Shown: positions 48,827 through 58,904, numbered from the stretch's first letter. The stretch is DNA of 64,000 nt from Bacteroidales bacterium (GCA_017617035.1 JAFZWV010000006.1:1-64000), one strand, 5' to 3'. Made by a program: numbers and translations. Notes: generated by a model not told the origin, from the letters alone.

Positions 48827-51481
48827 ATGAAGTTATTCAGAAAGATATTGATGATCGCCGCTCTGGCGGCTCCTCTTCAGGCGTGTTCTATAAAGGAGGA
48901 ATTGCCTCAGGAGGAACTTCCAGGCATAACTCTCCGTTTCTTTACTGGAGACGGATTCGATGTGAAGTCGGATTCGGGCTATGAACCCAAGAACGGTGAA
49001 GATGTGTGGAATGAGAATATACTGTCTTCAGTTGAGTACTTCCTGTATCAGGATGGAAAAACTGATCAAGACGCTGTGTTCCATGGATACTTGCAGAACG
49101 TAACCAGAAGGGCTCCGTATTCAATTCCTATGACGGACCTCGACGTCAGGAATATTCTCTGCCCCGGTAATGCAAGATATTTTGAAGTATATGCTATCGC
49201 TAACTACTCCCGGATAGTGCCGGCGGCGACTCCAGGCAACTCGGAGGATCTTACCGGGACATCAGTCCCCACCCTCGAAGCTCTCACCAAAGAACTTGAG
49301 ATGGTTCAGCTCAGCGGTACAGGGGAAGATGTGGTATCCAATCAGCCCAACTTCCTTATGTCTACCGAGGAAGCGCTGCGTGTTGGGCCTGTTAAAAAGA
49401 GTCAGACAACGATTGCGGAAACCAGGGTTGATCTTAAAAGAGTGGCGTCCAAGCTCTCGATAGTCGTAAGAATTGTCCCTCAGGTGACTTTCTACAATAA
49501 AACCAAGATTGGCGAGATGACTATCGACAGGGAAGAACTTTGGGAGCCTCGTTTCAACGAGTCTACCATTTATCTTGTGAACGGTGCGCTTGAAGGTCAG
49601 GTTAGCGGTGAACCCCTTTCTTCTTCGGACTTGTATGAGCATGCTCCGATATACTTCGATATGTCCAAGGGAGAGAGTCATTCTTTCTCGGAATGGAAGC
49701 TTAGGACCAATGTCGACGGAGAACCTGTGGACTCACTTGGCAATGTCATTGATGAGAATAACGATGTCGACCCTATCTACGATGAAGTCACCAGCACCGA
49801 TTACTTCTATCCTGCAAGGACTCCTTTCTACAGTTATCCCCAGAAGTGGTTTTATGGATCGGATGAAGAGCCTTATCTTAAGCTTGTGATACCTTGGGAC
49901 CGAGTCGAATATATCCAGGAAGGCGGTAATACGGTAAGGAAGGTACGGCAGAGTAAGCAGTACTACTATCGCGTTTACTGCCCCGGAAGCACTGGCGACG
50001 GGGTGACCTGCGATGCTGAGTTCCTTCGTAACCATTGGTATAAAGTTATCCTGAATGTCGGTATTCTGGGAAGTGAAACCGATGGCGGAGAGATTATTAT
50101 TACCGGCTCATATTTCGTTGCAGATTGGCAGGAGCGTGAATCCTCCAGTGGCGGCGGTGGTTCGGAAGGAACGGTTGAAAATGACTCCGATAAGGAGGCG
50201 GAGATCAAGGGTGCACGCTACCTGTTTGTCAATAAAGATACGCTCTATCTTTATAATATCAACAGCCTGCAGATCCCTTATACGACTTCGGACCCGTGTG
50301 AGATTGTGAATTTCAGCGGAGATAGATATATCTTCTCCGGATCGACAAAAACTCTGCAATCTATCATAAACAAAGCGGATTGGTCAGTTTCACTCGACCT
50401 TATTACCAACCAGACCGGAGCTCATATTTCGTTCAATCATGTGCTTGACAACGATTTGAATGGAACGACCTATGATGTGTCTGAGTATACATTCCGTTTC
50501 CGTCTCAGGCAAATCAGCAACACCGACTACTATAAAGATTTAGTAATCATCCAGTCGCCTGCAATCAAAATTGACCTGGAGCGAAATGACGTTACTACAT
50601 CTCCATATTCAGCATATGTCAACGGTGGTACGGTGAGCGGTAATAGTCCCACTTGGAGCCTGGGATCTGTGCCAGGAAGCGGTACCAGCTCAAACAATAA
50701 CTACAATATGGTTATTATTGAGACCACCGTTCTTCCATATGATTCAGATTTTATGCTTGGTGACCCCCGCACGACTTATATTGACAATTTAAATTTCTCA
50801 AAGAGCGGCAATAATTACACTGATACATGGCCAACTGTAACAGGTGTAAACAGGAGTGATCCTGATACAAGATGGAGTAAAAGCAGTCCCTGCGTTCAAG
50901 GAGGAAGCAACAGGCAATTAAGTTACTATCGTCCGGCTATCCCGGGATCGGAGGCAGATGCAACAATCGCACCTATATTCAGGATTGCTTCTTCGCGAGG
51001 AGCAACCCAGCCGATGTCCTATGCAAATGCCTTCCGTCGTTGCGCCTCATACCAGGAATATGGGTATCCTGCAGGACGTTGGCGTCTCCCTACCGTTGCT
51101 GAGATACATTATATTGCCAAGCTGAATGCCGACGGGAAAATCGAGCGCTTGTTGGGAGGAGAGAAAATTACGATTAACAACCAGCAGCAATCATCGTCAT
51201 ACCAGGCCTCAAAAACTAATTCAAACTGTTATACCGATTATTGGTGCAATAGTGGTTATATGCGTGTATATGACGGAGTGGATTCCAACTGGGTTACCAA
51301 CAACGGCGGCGTCTTACCGGCTCCTGATTTGGGTACAGATACCGCAAGTTTGACTAATGGCACCACCAAATATGTGCGCTGTGTCTACGACGACTGGTAT
51401 TGGAACGGGATCAAGTATCAGGGAACTGATGTTTCTACAATCTCGAGCAAAACCACTTTTACTTGGGGCGATCTTCAATAA
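48827..51481 (+). CDS. Very large fimbrial tip-like lipoprotein with C-terminal FISUMP-like domain
   Basis: 884 residues. Lipobox PLQAC, Cys20; a Val-Lys pair at 46-47 replaces Thr-Lys. Residues 30-430 look like a two-lobed fimbrillin (LKRVASKLSIVVRIVPQV; YYYRVYCPGS; WYKVILNVGILGS). A Ser/Gly linker is at about 443-453. Residues about 710-870 have AYANAFRRCASYQEYGYPA-like and RWRLPTVAEIHYIAKLNADG, then YWCNSGY and TKYVRCVYDDW, the pattern of 'Fibrobacter succinogenes major paralogous' (FISUMP) domains, usually ligand-binding. Probably a minor tip adhesin. Confidence 0.78.
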   Translation: MKLFRKILMIAALAAPLQACSIKEELPQEELPGITLRFFTGDGFDVKSDSGYEPKNGEDVWNENILSSVEYFLYQDGKTDQDAVFHGYLQNVTRRAPYSIPMTDLDVRNILCPGNARYFEVYAIANYSRIVPAATPGNSEDLTGTSVPTLEALTKELEMVQLSGTGEDVVSNQPNFLMSTEEALRVGPVKKSQTTIAETRVDLKRVASKLSIVVRIVPQVTFYNKTKIGEMTIDREELWEPRFNESTIYLVNGALEGQVSGEPLSSSDLYEHAPIYFDMSKGESHSFSEWKLRTNVDGEPVDSLGNVIDENNDVDPIYDEVTSTDYFYPARTPFYSYPQKWFYGSDEEPYLKLVIPWDRVEYIQEGGNTVRKVRQSKQYYYRVYCPGSTGDGVTCDAEFLRNHWYKVILNVGILGSETDGGEIIITGSYFVADWQERESSSGGGGSEGTVENDSDKEAEIKGARYLFVNKDTLYLYNINSLQIPYTTSDPCEIVNFSGDRYIFSGSTKTLQSIINKADWSVSLDLITNQTGAHISFNHVLDNDLNGTTYDVSEYTFRFRLRQISNTDYYKDLVIIQSPAIKIDLERNDVTTSPYSAYVNGGTVSGNSPTWSLGSVPGSGTSSNNNYNMVIIETTVLPYDSDFMLGDPRTTYIDNLNFSKSGNNYTDTWPTVTGVNRSDPDTRWSKSSPCVQGGSNRQLSYYRPAIPGSEADATIAPIFRIASSRGATQPMSYANAFRRCASYQEYGYPAGRWRLPTVAEIHYIAKLNADGKIERLLGGEKITINNQQQSSSYQASKTNSNCYTDYWCNSGYMRVYDGVDSNWVTNNGGVLPAPDLGTDTASLTNGTTKYVRCVYDDWYWNGIKYQGTDVSTISSKTTFTWGDLQ

Positions 51482-51497
51482 AAACTGATGGGAACGT

Positions 51498-54305
51498 ATG
51501 AGTAAGGTATATAAATACATATTTTTATTGGCCACTACACTTGCGGTTTTATCCTCTTGTGTCCAGGAAATAGAAAGACCTCTTCCCGGCAGTGACCTCC
51601 CCTATCCTGAAGGAGGGAAGGCCGTTATTGAGGTGAGCGCGCTTTTCCCTGGCGAGATCCGCACCAAGGCTATGGCTGATGCCCCGCAGGGCATTACGAG
51701 CATGCGAGTCGCGGTATTCGGTAGCTCAGGCTTCCTTAAGGAGGTTCAGGACGTAGACTTGAACGATGGATATTTCCAGTCTGCCACTGCAAATGGGGCT
51801 CTATATCGATTCAGGGTAAAGCTTACTCTTACCGATAGTAAAAGATTGCGCGTTCACGTCATAGCCAATATGCCTTCAGAGATTACTTTCCCGTGGAAGG
51901 GTGAGGATGAGGTGATGAGGCGCTACGCCTATACCGAAGGGACTCAGGATGCTTACTGGTGTCGTTTTGTCCTGACGAACGGATTGGAACTCAAGAAAGA
52001 GTATGTCGATTCGACCGATTCCTTCGAATACGTCAAGGATGGCGATTACTATATGGTGACAGACGAAGTTACAACTGCTTTCACCAACCTGCCGCTATTA
52101 AGAAACTTCGCAAAAGTTTCAGTTGAATCCACTACGCCTCAGCTGATTCTTAATCCGACAACTACCATGGCTATCATCAACAAGCCCAGGTATGGTAGTA
52201 TTGCCCCATGTCTGTCGACGGGAGGATTCGTGGAGAATTATTACCAGCGTCAGTATTCTTGGCTTAGGGCGAACTATGACGGGTTCTCTCCGATAGATAC
52301 GGCTCTGGTAAACAAAAATCCTGATGAACCTGGTATTTTCGTTTCAAGCACCGTCTCAGGTAACGTTATCAATGGCGGTGATTTCATGTATGAGAGGCCG
52401 AGAGAAACTGCTACTCCGACATATATGATCATCCATGGTAAGTACCGTAAACTGCAGGATGGCAAGCTTCTTTCGGATTGGAAGAGTACTAATTTGCCAG
52501 AAGCCCAGCGCTATCCGAACAACGCAGATGATTGGCTCGTTCCTGAAGGGGAAGCGATAGACGGTTATTACAAAATCGACTTTATGGACACCTCAGGTTA
52601 TTACGCAATCTTCCGTAATTTCCGATATCATATACGTATAACGGGCGTTTCGAAGGCTGGAGCCGAGACTCCTGGCGCTGCGGGTTCTACGGGCGGTACA
52701 GGTGATATCTCTTCCAGTACTGAAGCACAAGGCCTGACAGATATCTCCGACGGTTACGGCCGAATCGCCGTGAGTTATGTTGAGATGACCCTTGTGAACC
52801 AGCATCCGGTGATTGAACTGAAATATAAGTTTATTCCCGATGTAGATGAGGGAGATGTCCCGGATAACAGACTTGTCTCAGAAGATGGACCGGTTACTAT
52901 TGAGATCCAGGAACGTTCGGGCCCTGTAAATGTTTTTGCAAGTACTTTCGATAGCGGGGTGGCGAGTGGCACCGAGATAGGAGATGCATCAAAAGGAAAA
53001 ATAAGAGTTCTTTCCGGTACTGATGCCGAAGGTTATCGTACTATTCAATTCACGACAAATGCCCCCAGTTCAATTGACAGGGCCTCGCAGGTAGTCCGTA
53101 TAGTTGGGCGTATTGACCAGCACCGCACCATTTCCCGTGATGTGAAGTACTACCTTATGGAAAAGCAGGACATGACGGTTACTTGTGAAGCTGACGAGCC
53201 GGCTATGGGTTATGAACTTAATGAAGTGGAAAGAGTCGCTGGAGCAGGCGTGAATGTCAAGATAAAGATTCCCATACTTTTGCCGGAATCTATGTTCCCC
53301 TTGATATTCCATATTGAGTCGGATCAGCTCAGTATTACCCCCAATACCGCTAAGTATACTACTGAAAACCTTCCTGTGGAGAGCGGAGAAAGTATTTGTA
53401 CCGGGAAAGAAGGCGTCAGAACTTTCCACTATGTGAGGACTCTGAGTTATTCCGAGTATAATTCGTTGGTTGATAATAACGGAAAAACTTTCGTTTGTCA
53501 CTTCAAGACAAATAAAGACATCAGCGCAAGTGCGGTATATGTCACCAACGAGTACTTTAATAAGGGCAGTAGTTCATTCACTAATTATCATTTGTTCAAC
53601 TTCAAGAACATGCAGTTCTCCAATTATAGGGCTGCGGCGAATGACCAGACGCTGACTTTCACCTTCAGCCGCGATGATGAGGACAATAGCGGGGCTAGAG
53701 TAGTAAAAGTTACTCTGGATGGTTTAACCGTACGTGGAAACGGGTGGTCTGAGATATCAGCGGATGACGGAGAATACTCATGGACCATACCCTCCGGTAG
53801 TTCGTCCGCTACTCTTAATCTCAGGACAACGGCTACGGACTACTCCATCATGCTCGAAGCTTTCGATGGCTCTACCGGAAAAGCAATTTATCATCCTGCG
53901 GATATCTATAATATGGATTATCTGGAGGCTGATCTGCAGATCAATAATACTAACTACAATCAAAATTCGATTACTGAGGCAGGAGTCTCGTTTGCCTTTA
54001 CAAATGTAACCGGAGGAGGCAATAACAATAATAGATATAAGACATTCGGTAGCGGCACATATTACAGTACGACGCCGGGAAGTGTTCTTATCACGGCCCC
54101 GTCCAATTATATGATTACTGCTATTGAAATAACTTATTCCGGCACTTATAGCTCTCAGACAGTTACTTACGATCCTGCAGGCACTTCAAGTGATAAGAAC
54201 AGCTGGTACGGCAGAAGCAACTCTGTGACTGTAACGATGGCAGGTTCCAGAAATAACTCCAACCGAGTTACCAGAATCAAGGTGACCGCCGAGGTTAATA
54301 ACTGA
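51498..54305 (+). CDS. Very large fimbrial tip-like lipoprotein
   Basis: 935 residues, longest of the operon after none. Lipobox LSSC, Cys21; GEIRTKAMAD has Thr-Lys at 56-57. Residues 45-400 resemble the tip components of Mfa-type fimbriae (IRTKAMADAPQGITSMRVAV, LRVHVIANMPSEITFP, PLLRNFAKVSVES, FRNFRYHIRITGV), then beta-rich domains (about 430-935) with no recognisable enzyme motif and a C-terminal jelly-roll-like TYSGTYSSQTVTYDP region. Predicted adhesin at the fimbrial tip. Last gene of the operon. Confidence 0.75.
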   Translation: MSKVYKYIFLLATTLAVLSSCVQEIERPLPGSDLPYPEGGKAVIEVSALFPGEIRTKAMADAPQGITSMRVAVFGSSGFLKEVQDVDLNDGYFQSATANGALYRFRVKLTLTDSKRLRVHVIANMPSEITFPWKGEDEVMRRYAYTEGTQDAYWCRFVLTNGLELKKEYVDSTDSFEYVKDGDYYMVTDEVTTAFTNLPLLRNFAKVSVESTTPQLILNPTTTMAIINKPRYGSIAPCLSTGGFVENYYQRQYSWLRANYDGFSPIDTALVNKNPDEPGIFVSSTVSGNVINGGDFMYERPRETATPTYMIIHGKYRKLQDGKLLSDWKSTNLPEAQRYPNNADDWLVPEGEAIDGYYKIDFMDTSGYYAIFRNFRYHIRITGVSKAGAETPGAAGSTGGTGDISSSTEAQGLTDISDGYGRIAVSYVEMTLVNQHPVIELKYKFIPDVDEGDVPDNRLVSEDGPVTIEIQERSGPVNVFASTFDSGVASGTEIGDASKGKIRVLSGTDAEGYRTIQFTTNAPSSIDRASQVVRIVGRIDQHRTISRDVKYYLMEKQDMTVTCEADEPAMGYELNEVERVAGAGVNVKIKIPILLPESMFPLIFHIESDQLSITPNTAKYTTENLPVESGESICTGKEGVRTFHYVRTLSYSEYNSLVDNNGKTFVCHFKTNKDISASAVYVTNEYFNKGSSSFTNYHLFNFKNMQFSNYRAAANDQTLTFTFSRDDEDNSGARVVKVTLDGLTVRGNGWSEISADDGEYSWTIPSGSSSATLNLRTTATDYSIMLEAFDGSTGKAIYHPADIYNMDYLEADLQINNTNYNQNSITEAGVSFAFTNVTGGGNNNNRYKTFGSGTYYSTTPGSVLITAPSNYMITAIEITYSGTYSSQTVTYDPAGTSSDKNSWYGRSNSVTVTMAGSRNNSNRVTRIKVTAEVNN

Positions 54306-54325
54306 TCTCAGCTGTTAATTGAGCG

Positions 54326-55387
54326 GTGAAGCGTCTGGTCGTCTGCACACTCATAGTAATGCTGGCGGTAGCTGGCTGCGCTGGTCGTGGCGGCGCTTTC
54401 CGCTCACCCGTCAATCTGCCGAGCCTGCCGGAATTGCTGCCCGCGCCCAAGCCGGATACGGTGATGATACGAATAATTGGCGACGTCATGCTCCACCGCG
54501 GTCAGATTGAGGCGGCGCGGTTCAGGGCGCAAACGGTCGATAGGGCGACCGCGGGCGAGTTCGACTTCACGCCGTTTCTGGATTCGATTGCGCCTGACCT
54601 CAGCGCCGCCGATCTCGCTATCGCGGGAATGGAGTTTACCATGGCTGGGGAGCCTTACACCGGTTACCCGACCTTCAGCGCACCGGACTCTTACGCCGAC
54701 TACATGGCCGACTGTGGAATCGACGTCTTCCTCTGCGCCAACAACCATATCCTAGATAAGGGTGTCCGCGGCCTGAAGCGCACAATCAATACTCTCGACA
54801 CGCTTGAATCCCGCGGCCGTATACGCTACGCAGGCATTGCATCGCCTAAGGATACGCTGCGTAATCCGCTTATAGTCAACGTTAAAGACCAGGTCATCGC
54901 AATCATCAACTTCACCTACGGAACCAACGTCTATCCTGAACTTGATCACTACATAGTCCTTCAGCAGCGCCGCGACGAAATCCATCCACTCTTCGCCCGA
55001 GCCCGCGAACAGGGCGCCGATTTCATCCTCGTCTGCCCTCACTGGGGAGATGAATATATCCTCACCCACAACTCCAGGCAGGAAGAATGGGCGCAGCTCC
55101 TGGCTGACGCTGGCGCAGACGCCATCGTCGGCGCCCACCCCCACGTCGTCCAGGACACGACTAACCTGACGACCGCCGATGGTCGCCTTGTCCCTATCTA
55201 TTACTCAATAGGAAACGCCGTTTCCAACATGTCCGCCCCCAATACCCAGGACGAACTGATGGTCACTTTAACCATCTCCGAAGGAAAACTAATCTCCATT
55301 ACTCACGATTGGCTCCACTGCTACCTGCCAGGCCAACTGACTGATAGTTATACGACGGTAAAGATTCCTTCGCTACGCTCGGAATGA
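54326..55387 (+). CDS. CapA-family (poly-gamma-glutamate-type) metallophosphatase-like lipoprotein
   Basis: 353 residues from the GTG at 54326. Lipobox VAGC, Cys18. The PGA_cap fold is visible: IRIIGDVMLHRGQ (about 48-60), ADLAIAGMEFTM, CANNHILDKG, CPHWGDEYI and GAHPHVVQ, holding the Asp, Glu, Asn and His residues of a calcineurin-like metal site. Members are linked to capsule or polymer work but their reaction is not settled. GC-rich and 21 nt after the fimbrial operon; composition suggests it is not part of it. The last residues (IPSLRSE) and the stop codon come from a dispersed repeat. Confidence 0.88.
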   Translation: MKRLVVCTLIVMLAVAGCAGRGGAFRSPVNLPSLPELLPAPKPDTVMIRIIGDVMLHRGQIEAARFRAQTVDRATAGEFDFTPFLDSIAPDLSAADLAIAGMEFTMAGEPYTGYPTFSAPDSYADYMADCGIDVFLCANNHILDKGVRGLKRTINTLDTLESRGRIRYAGIASPKDTLRNPLIVNVKDQVIAIINFTYGTNVYPELDHYIVLQQRRDEIHPLFARAREQGADFILVCPHWGDEYILTHNSRQEEWAQLLADAGADAIVGAHPHVVQDTTNLTTADGRLVPIYYSIGNAVSNMSAPNTQDELMVTLTISEGKLISITHDWLHCYLPGQLTDSYTTVKIPSLRSE

Positions 55388-55433
55388 CACTGTTAATGTC
55401 ATCTCGACCAAGCGCAGCGCGTGGAGAGATCTC
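55362..55433. repeat. Dispersed palindromic repeat, inverted doublet at the end of the CapA gene
   Basis: Left half GATTCCTTCGC..GGAATGACA, 7-nt spacer CTGTTAA (55390-55396), right half TGTCATCTCGACC..GTGGAGAGATCTC. It holds the CapA stop codon (55385-55387). Confidence 0.88.
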
Positions 55434-55484
55434 CTAGCATCAGCAGACTGCACCCCAGAGCCGCATTTACCCGGAAAGAAAAAA

Positions 55485-56705
55485 TTACTTGCGCGACTTG
55501 TAGAAAAGTTTTTTCGGTAAAGCGGATACCAGAACGATACCGAGAACGATGGCGGCGGTGACTTCGAGGGCGAGCATGCCGGCGTGAAGGGCGAGGCTTA
55601 ACCTGCTGGAAACCAGGAAGAAAGTAGTCCAGAATATTCCGCCTCCGGGGATCATGGGGAAGACTCCGGGAATCAGATAAACCGTCGAAGGAGTCTTGAA
55701 CCAAGACGCGAAAGCGCGGGCCAGCGAGGCAACGATGACCGTGGCCGCGAAGGTCGAAATCGCAGGACCCAGAACCGTGAACCTGAAGAGGACGAGGTAC
55801 GCGACCCATCCGACCATGGCCACGAGCGCGGTCTGCACGTAGTTCCTGCGCGGCACGCCGAAGATCACCGAGAACCCGACCGTGCCTACGAAAGCCGCCA
55901 GCGCCTGCATCACGATCGTCCCGCAAAGCGCGTCCGGCTCGGTTCCGTTCACCAGAATCATCTGCCCCTCGATAAGGTAGGCCGCCATAAAGGTCACGAC
56001 CACTCCAGCCGCGATGCAGAAAAAGACCATGATCGCGTCTAGCAGACGGGTAGCGCCGGCAATGTAGTCTTCGTCGGCGATGTCGCGTATGCCGTTGGTG
56101 AACGCCACTCCCGGAATGAGCGGAATCAGCGAGCCCACGATCATGTTTCCGAGGCTCACGCCGAATCCGATGCGGTGGAAGACGATGCACAGCAGGGTAG
56201 CCAGCGCGCTACCGACTATGTTGGCGATGGGCTTAGACATGCGGGCGCCCGCGAACACGACGAAGGTCCATAGGAGCATGCCCACGACGAAGGCCGCAGC
56301 GGCATCGAGCAGTCCGCCGCCGAAGATCATACAGAAGCCGGCCGAGCCCACGGCGGAGCCCAGGATCTGCTCCCACGCCGGTTTGGGCTTGCTCGCGCGT
56401 ATCTCCAGAAGCCGTTCGCGCGCCTGCTCGACAGTATATCGGCCGGCTTCGATGTCGCGCGAAATCTGGTTCACGGCCGCCACCCTCTCGAGCTGAGCGC
56501 CTTTGAACGGGATGAACTCGACCTTGGCGTAGCCGGTCTGGCCGGTGGTGAAGATACCATTGCTCAGGACGAAGAAATTTTGGGACTCTACGCCGTAGTG
56601 ACGGGCGATGCGTTCCATGGTTTCCTCGACACGGGCTATCTCCGCGCCATTCTCCAGAAGGATATGGCCGGCGAGTGATGCGGTTTCCAGTACCTTTTCT
56701 TCCAT
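55485..56705 (-). CDS. thrE: ThrE-family threonine/serine exporter, fused two-domain form
   Basis: 406 residues joining the ThrE N-terminal part (DUF1212) and the C-terminal DUF3815 part, about ten membrane helices. The soluble start ASLAGHILLENGAEIARVEETMERIA (about 8-33) with FFVLSNGIFTTG and the membrane core LIPGVAFTNGIRDIADEDYI are typical; the second half ends VYLIPGVFPMIPGGGIFWTT. Exports threonine and serine in characterised members. A TAATTTTG box lies 8 nt before its ATG. Divergent from trpB. Confidence 0.9.
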   Translation of the reverse strand: MEEKVLETASLAGHILLENGAEIARVEETMERIARHYGVESQNFFVLSNGIFTTGQTGYAKVEFIPFKGAQLERVAAVNQISRDIEAGRYTVEQARERLLEIRASKPKPAWEQILGSAVGSAGFCMIFGGGLLDAAAAFVVGMLLWTFVVFAGARMSKPIANIVGSALATLLCIVFHRIGFGVSLGNMIVGSLIPLIPGVAFTNGIRDIADEDYIAGATRLLDAIMVFFCIAAGVVVTFMAAYLIEGQMILVNGTEPDALCGTIVMQALAAFVGTVGFSVIFGVPRRNYVQTALVAMVGWVAYLVLFRFTVLGPAISTFAATVIVASLARAFASWFKTPSTVYLIPGVFPMIPGGGIFWTTFFLVSSRLSLALHAGMLALEVTAAIVLGIVLVSALPKKLFYKSRK

Positions 56706-56713
56706 AAGACGCG

Positions 56714-56721
56714 CAAAATTA
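56714..56721 (-). promoter_or_regulatory. -7 box of thrE
   Basis: TAATTTTG on the minus strand, fits TAnnTTTG, 8 nt before the ATG. Confidence 0.45.
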
Positions 56722-56761
56722 CAAATTATTCTTATATTAGTGTCAGTTAATTATTGTTGAA

Positions 56762-58129
56762 ATGTCTAAAATACCCTACAAGATCTACCTCAATGAGGAT
56801 GAGATTCCTACCGCATGGTACAATGTCCGCGCAGATATGAAGAACAAGCCGGCTCCGCTACTTAATCCCGGAACTGGTAAGCCCCTCACAGCCGAGGAGT
56901 TAGAACCCATCTTCTGCAAGGAACTCGTTAAGCAGGAACTCGACAACGATAATCAGTATATTCCTATTCCTGAGGAGGTTCTGAACTTCTATAAGATGTA
57001 CAGACCCTCACCGCTTGTCCGCGCATACTTCCTCGAGGAAGCGCTTCAGACCCCAGCTAAGATTTTCTACAAGTTTGAAGGTAATAATACCTCCGGATCC
57101 CACAAACTGAATTCGGCAATCGCCCAGGCCTATTATGCTAAGAAGCAGGGCCTTAAGGGTGTTACAACCGAGACCGGCGCGGGCCAGTGGGGAACGGCTT
57201 TAAGTATGGCCACCCAGTTCTTCGGACTTGACTGCAAGGTCTACATGGTAAAGGTCTCCTACGAGCAGAAGCCCTTCCGCCGCGAGGTTATGAGAACCTA
57301 TGGCGCACAGGTGACCCCTTCTCCCAGTGATACAACCGAGATCGGTCGCAAGATACTCGCAGAGTTCCCCGGAACTACCGGAAGTCTTGGTTGCGCTATC
57401 TCTGAGGCTGTCGAAACAGCAGTTAAGAATGAAGGATACCGCTATGAACTCGGTTCGGTTCTGAATCAAGTCCTTCTGCATCAGACCATTATCGGCCTCG
57501 AGACCCAGGCTGCGCTTCGTAAGTACGGCGTCAAACCCGATATCATCATCGGCTGCGCAGGCGGCGGCTCGAACCTCGGCGGACTCGCAAGCCCCTTCAT
57601 TGGCGAGATGCTGCGAGGCGAGGCGGATTACAAGATTATCGCAGTAGAGCCGGCCTCATGTCCGAGTTTCACCCGTGGAAAGTATGCATACGACTTCTGC
57701 GACACCGGCCATATATGCCCGCTCGCAAAGATGTATACCCTTGGCAGCACCTTCATCCCTTCGGCTAACCACGCCGGCGGTCTCCGTTACCATGGCATGT
57801 CCTCCATTCTGTCGCAGCTCTATGCCGACGGCCTGTTCGAGGCCCGTGCGGTCGAGCAGACTTCGGTGTTCGAGGCGGCCCAGCTCTTCGCTCGCGTGGA
57901 GGGAACTCTCCCTGCTCCGGAGAGCAGCCATGCCATCAGGGTGGCGATAGACGAGGCCCTGAAGTGCAAGGAGACAGGCGAGGAGAAGACTATAGTCTTC
58001 GGCCTCACCGGTACCGGTTACTTCGATTTGAAGGCTTACGAGCAGTTCAACAACGGAACCATGAACGACTATATCCCCACAGACGAGGAGATAGCCGCCA
58101 ACCTGGCCAAGTTACCTAAGGTAGATTAG
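56762..58129 (+). CDS. trpB: Tryptophan synthase beta-chain-like enzyme, TrpB2 type
   Basis: 455 residues, long like the TrpB2 class, not the about 400 of TrpB1. The pyridoxal phosphate Lys is Lys115 in NTSGSHKLNSAI; the phosphate loop is GCAGGGSNLGG; TETGAGQWGTAL carries the catalytic Glu. It joins serine and indole to tryptophan. No trpA or other trp gene is next to it, common for TrpB2, which may act on free indole. Chorismate-pathway genes lie 1 kb away on the other strand. Converges with the next gene, overlapping 4 nt. Confidence 0.93.
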   Translation: MSKIPYKIYLNEDEIPTAWYNVRADMKNKPAPLLNPGTGKPLTAEELEPIFCKELVKQELDNDNQYIPIPEEVLNFYKMYRPSPLVRAYFLEEALQTPAKIFYKFEGNNTSGSHKLNSAIAQAYYAKKQGLKGVTTETGAGQWGTALSMATQFFGLDCKVYMVKVSYEQKPFRREVMRTYGAQVTPSPSDTTEIGRKILAEFPGTTGSLGCAISEAVETAVKNEGYRYELGSVLNQVLLHQTIIGLETQAALRKYGVKPDIIIGCAGGGSNLGGLASPFIGEMLRGEADYKIIAVEPASCPSFTRGKYAYDFCDTGHICPLAKMYTLGSTFIPSANHAGGLRYHGMSSILSQLYADGLFEARAVEQTSVFEAAQLFARVEGTLPAPESSHAIRVAIDEALKCKETGEEKTIVFGLTGTGYFDLKAYEQFNNGTMNDYIPTDEEIAANLAKLPKVD

Positions 58130-58875
58130 TTTTTCTCCCACGTGAAAGTGTGGGATTCTTTGAGGCTGAGGCCTTCGACATCGAATTCGTTCCACTTGCC
58201 GTAGTACCTCAGTTCTTTAGTGACACATCCGTTTACGTCGTATTCATAGTCGTATACGGATGTGTTAGTATCTAACGCACCCTCAGTGTCGCGCCAGCAG
58301 GAGGATTCAACGAGATTGGCTGAAGCACGTCCGAGAAAGCCGGCCTCAAACATCCACCTCTCGAGGCCGAGAGCCTCTGCCCAGTGGGTTCTGATCCAGC
58401 CCACGTTTACTTTCGGGAGATAGGTCGCCTCGTTTTTCCTCCAGTCGAGTTTCAGTCTGTCATAGCTGGTCCAGCATGTAATATTGCTGCTGGATACGGT
58501 CTGGCCTGTGACCTGAACGCCGTCCAGAGATCCCTTGGTGAGGAAACCAGACTTATCGTAATCAATAGTCCAGGTGTGTTGGGAAGTCTCAATCTTGGTC
58601 GCATAGCCCTGTTTGTTCAGGGTGAGCGTATACTCCGCAGCATCTCCTTTACCTATAAGAAGGGTTTTGTCGTTCCATGTGAAGTCCTGTCTGACACCAA
58701 GTAAAGTGACAGATGCGATAGTCCCGTTTTCGTTGTAGGCGAAGCTGTAGCCGTCGAAGGATTTCACCCTGTAGTCTGGTTTAGTAGCTGGGCCCAGGTC
58801 GAAATCGTCGGGCTCACAAGCTGTCGCAAGCAATGCGATGGATGCTAAAATGATGAGATATACAGAGCGTTTCAT
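58126..58875 (-). CDS. DUF4595-like lipoprotein
   Basis: 249 residues from the ATG at 58875; further upstream codons would lie in the DAHP synthase gene. Lipobox ALLATAC, lipid Cys at 20. The body has short strand repeats like FAYNENGTIASVTL, WTIDYDKSGFLTKGS and YDYEYDVNGCVTKEL, resembling the RHS-like DUF4595 proteins of Bacteroidales. Function unknown; probably surface or periplasmic. Its 5' end is 29 nt from the end of the aro gene, so both may be on one transcript. Confidence 0.78.
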   Translation of the reverse strand: MKRSVYLIILASIALLATACEPDDFDLGPATKPDYRVKSFDGYSFAYNENGTIASVTLLGVRQDFTWNDKTLLIGKGDAAEYTLTLNKQGYATKIETSQHTWTIDYDKSGFLTKGSLDGVQVTGQTVSSSNITCWTSYDRLKLDWRKNEATYLPKVNVGWIRTHWAEALGLERWMFEAGFLGRASANLVESSCWRDTEGALDTNTSVYDYEYDVNGCVTKELRYYGKWNEFDVEGLSLKESHTFTWEKN

Positions 58876-58904
58876 ATTCGAAATCAATTTAGAATTTGAT
58901 ACAT

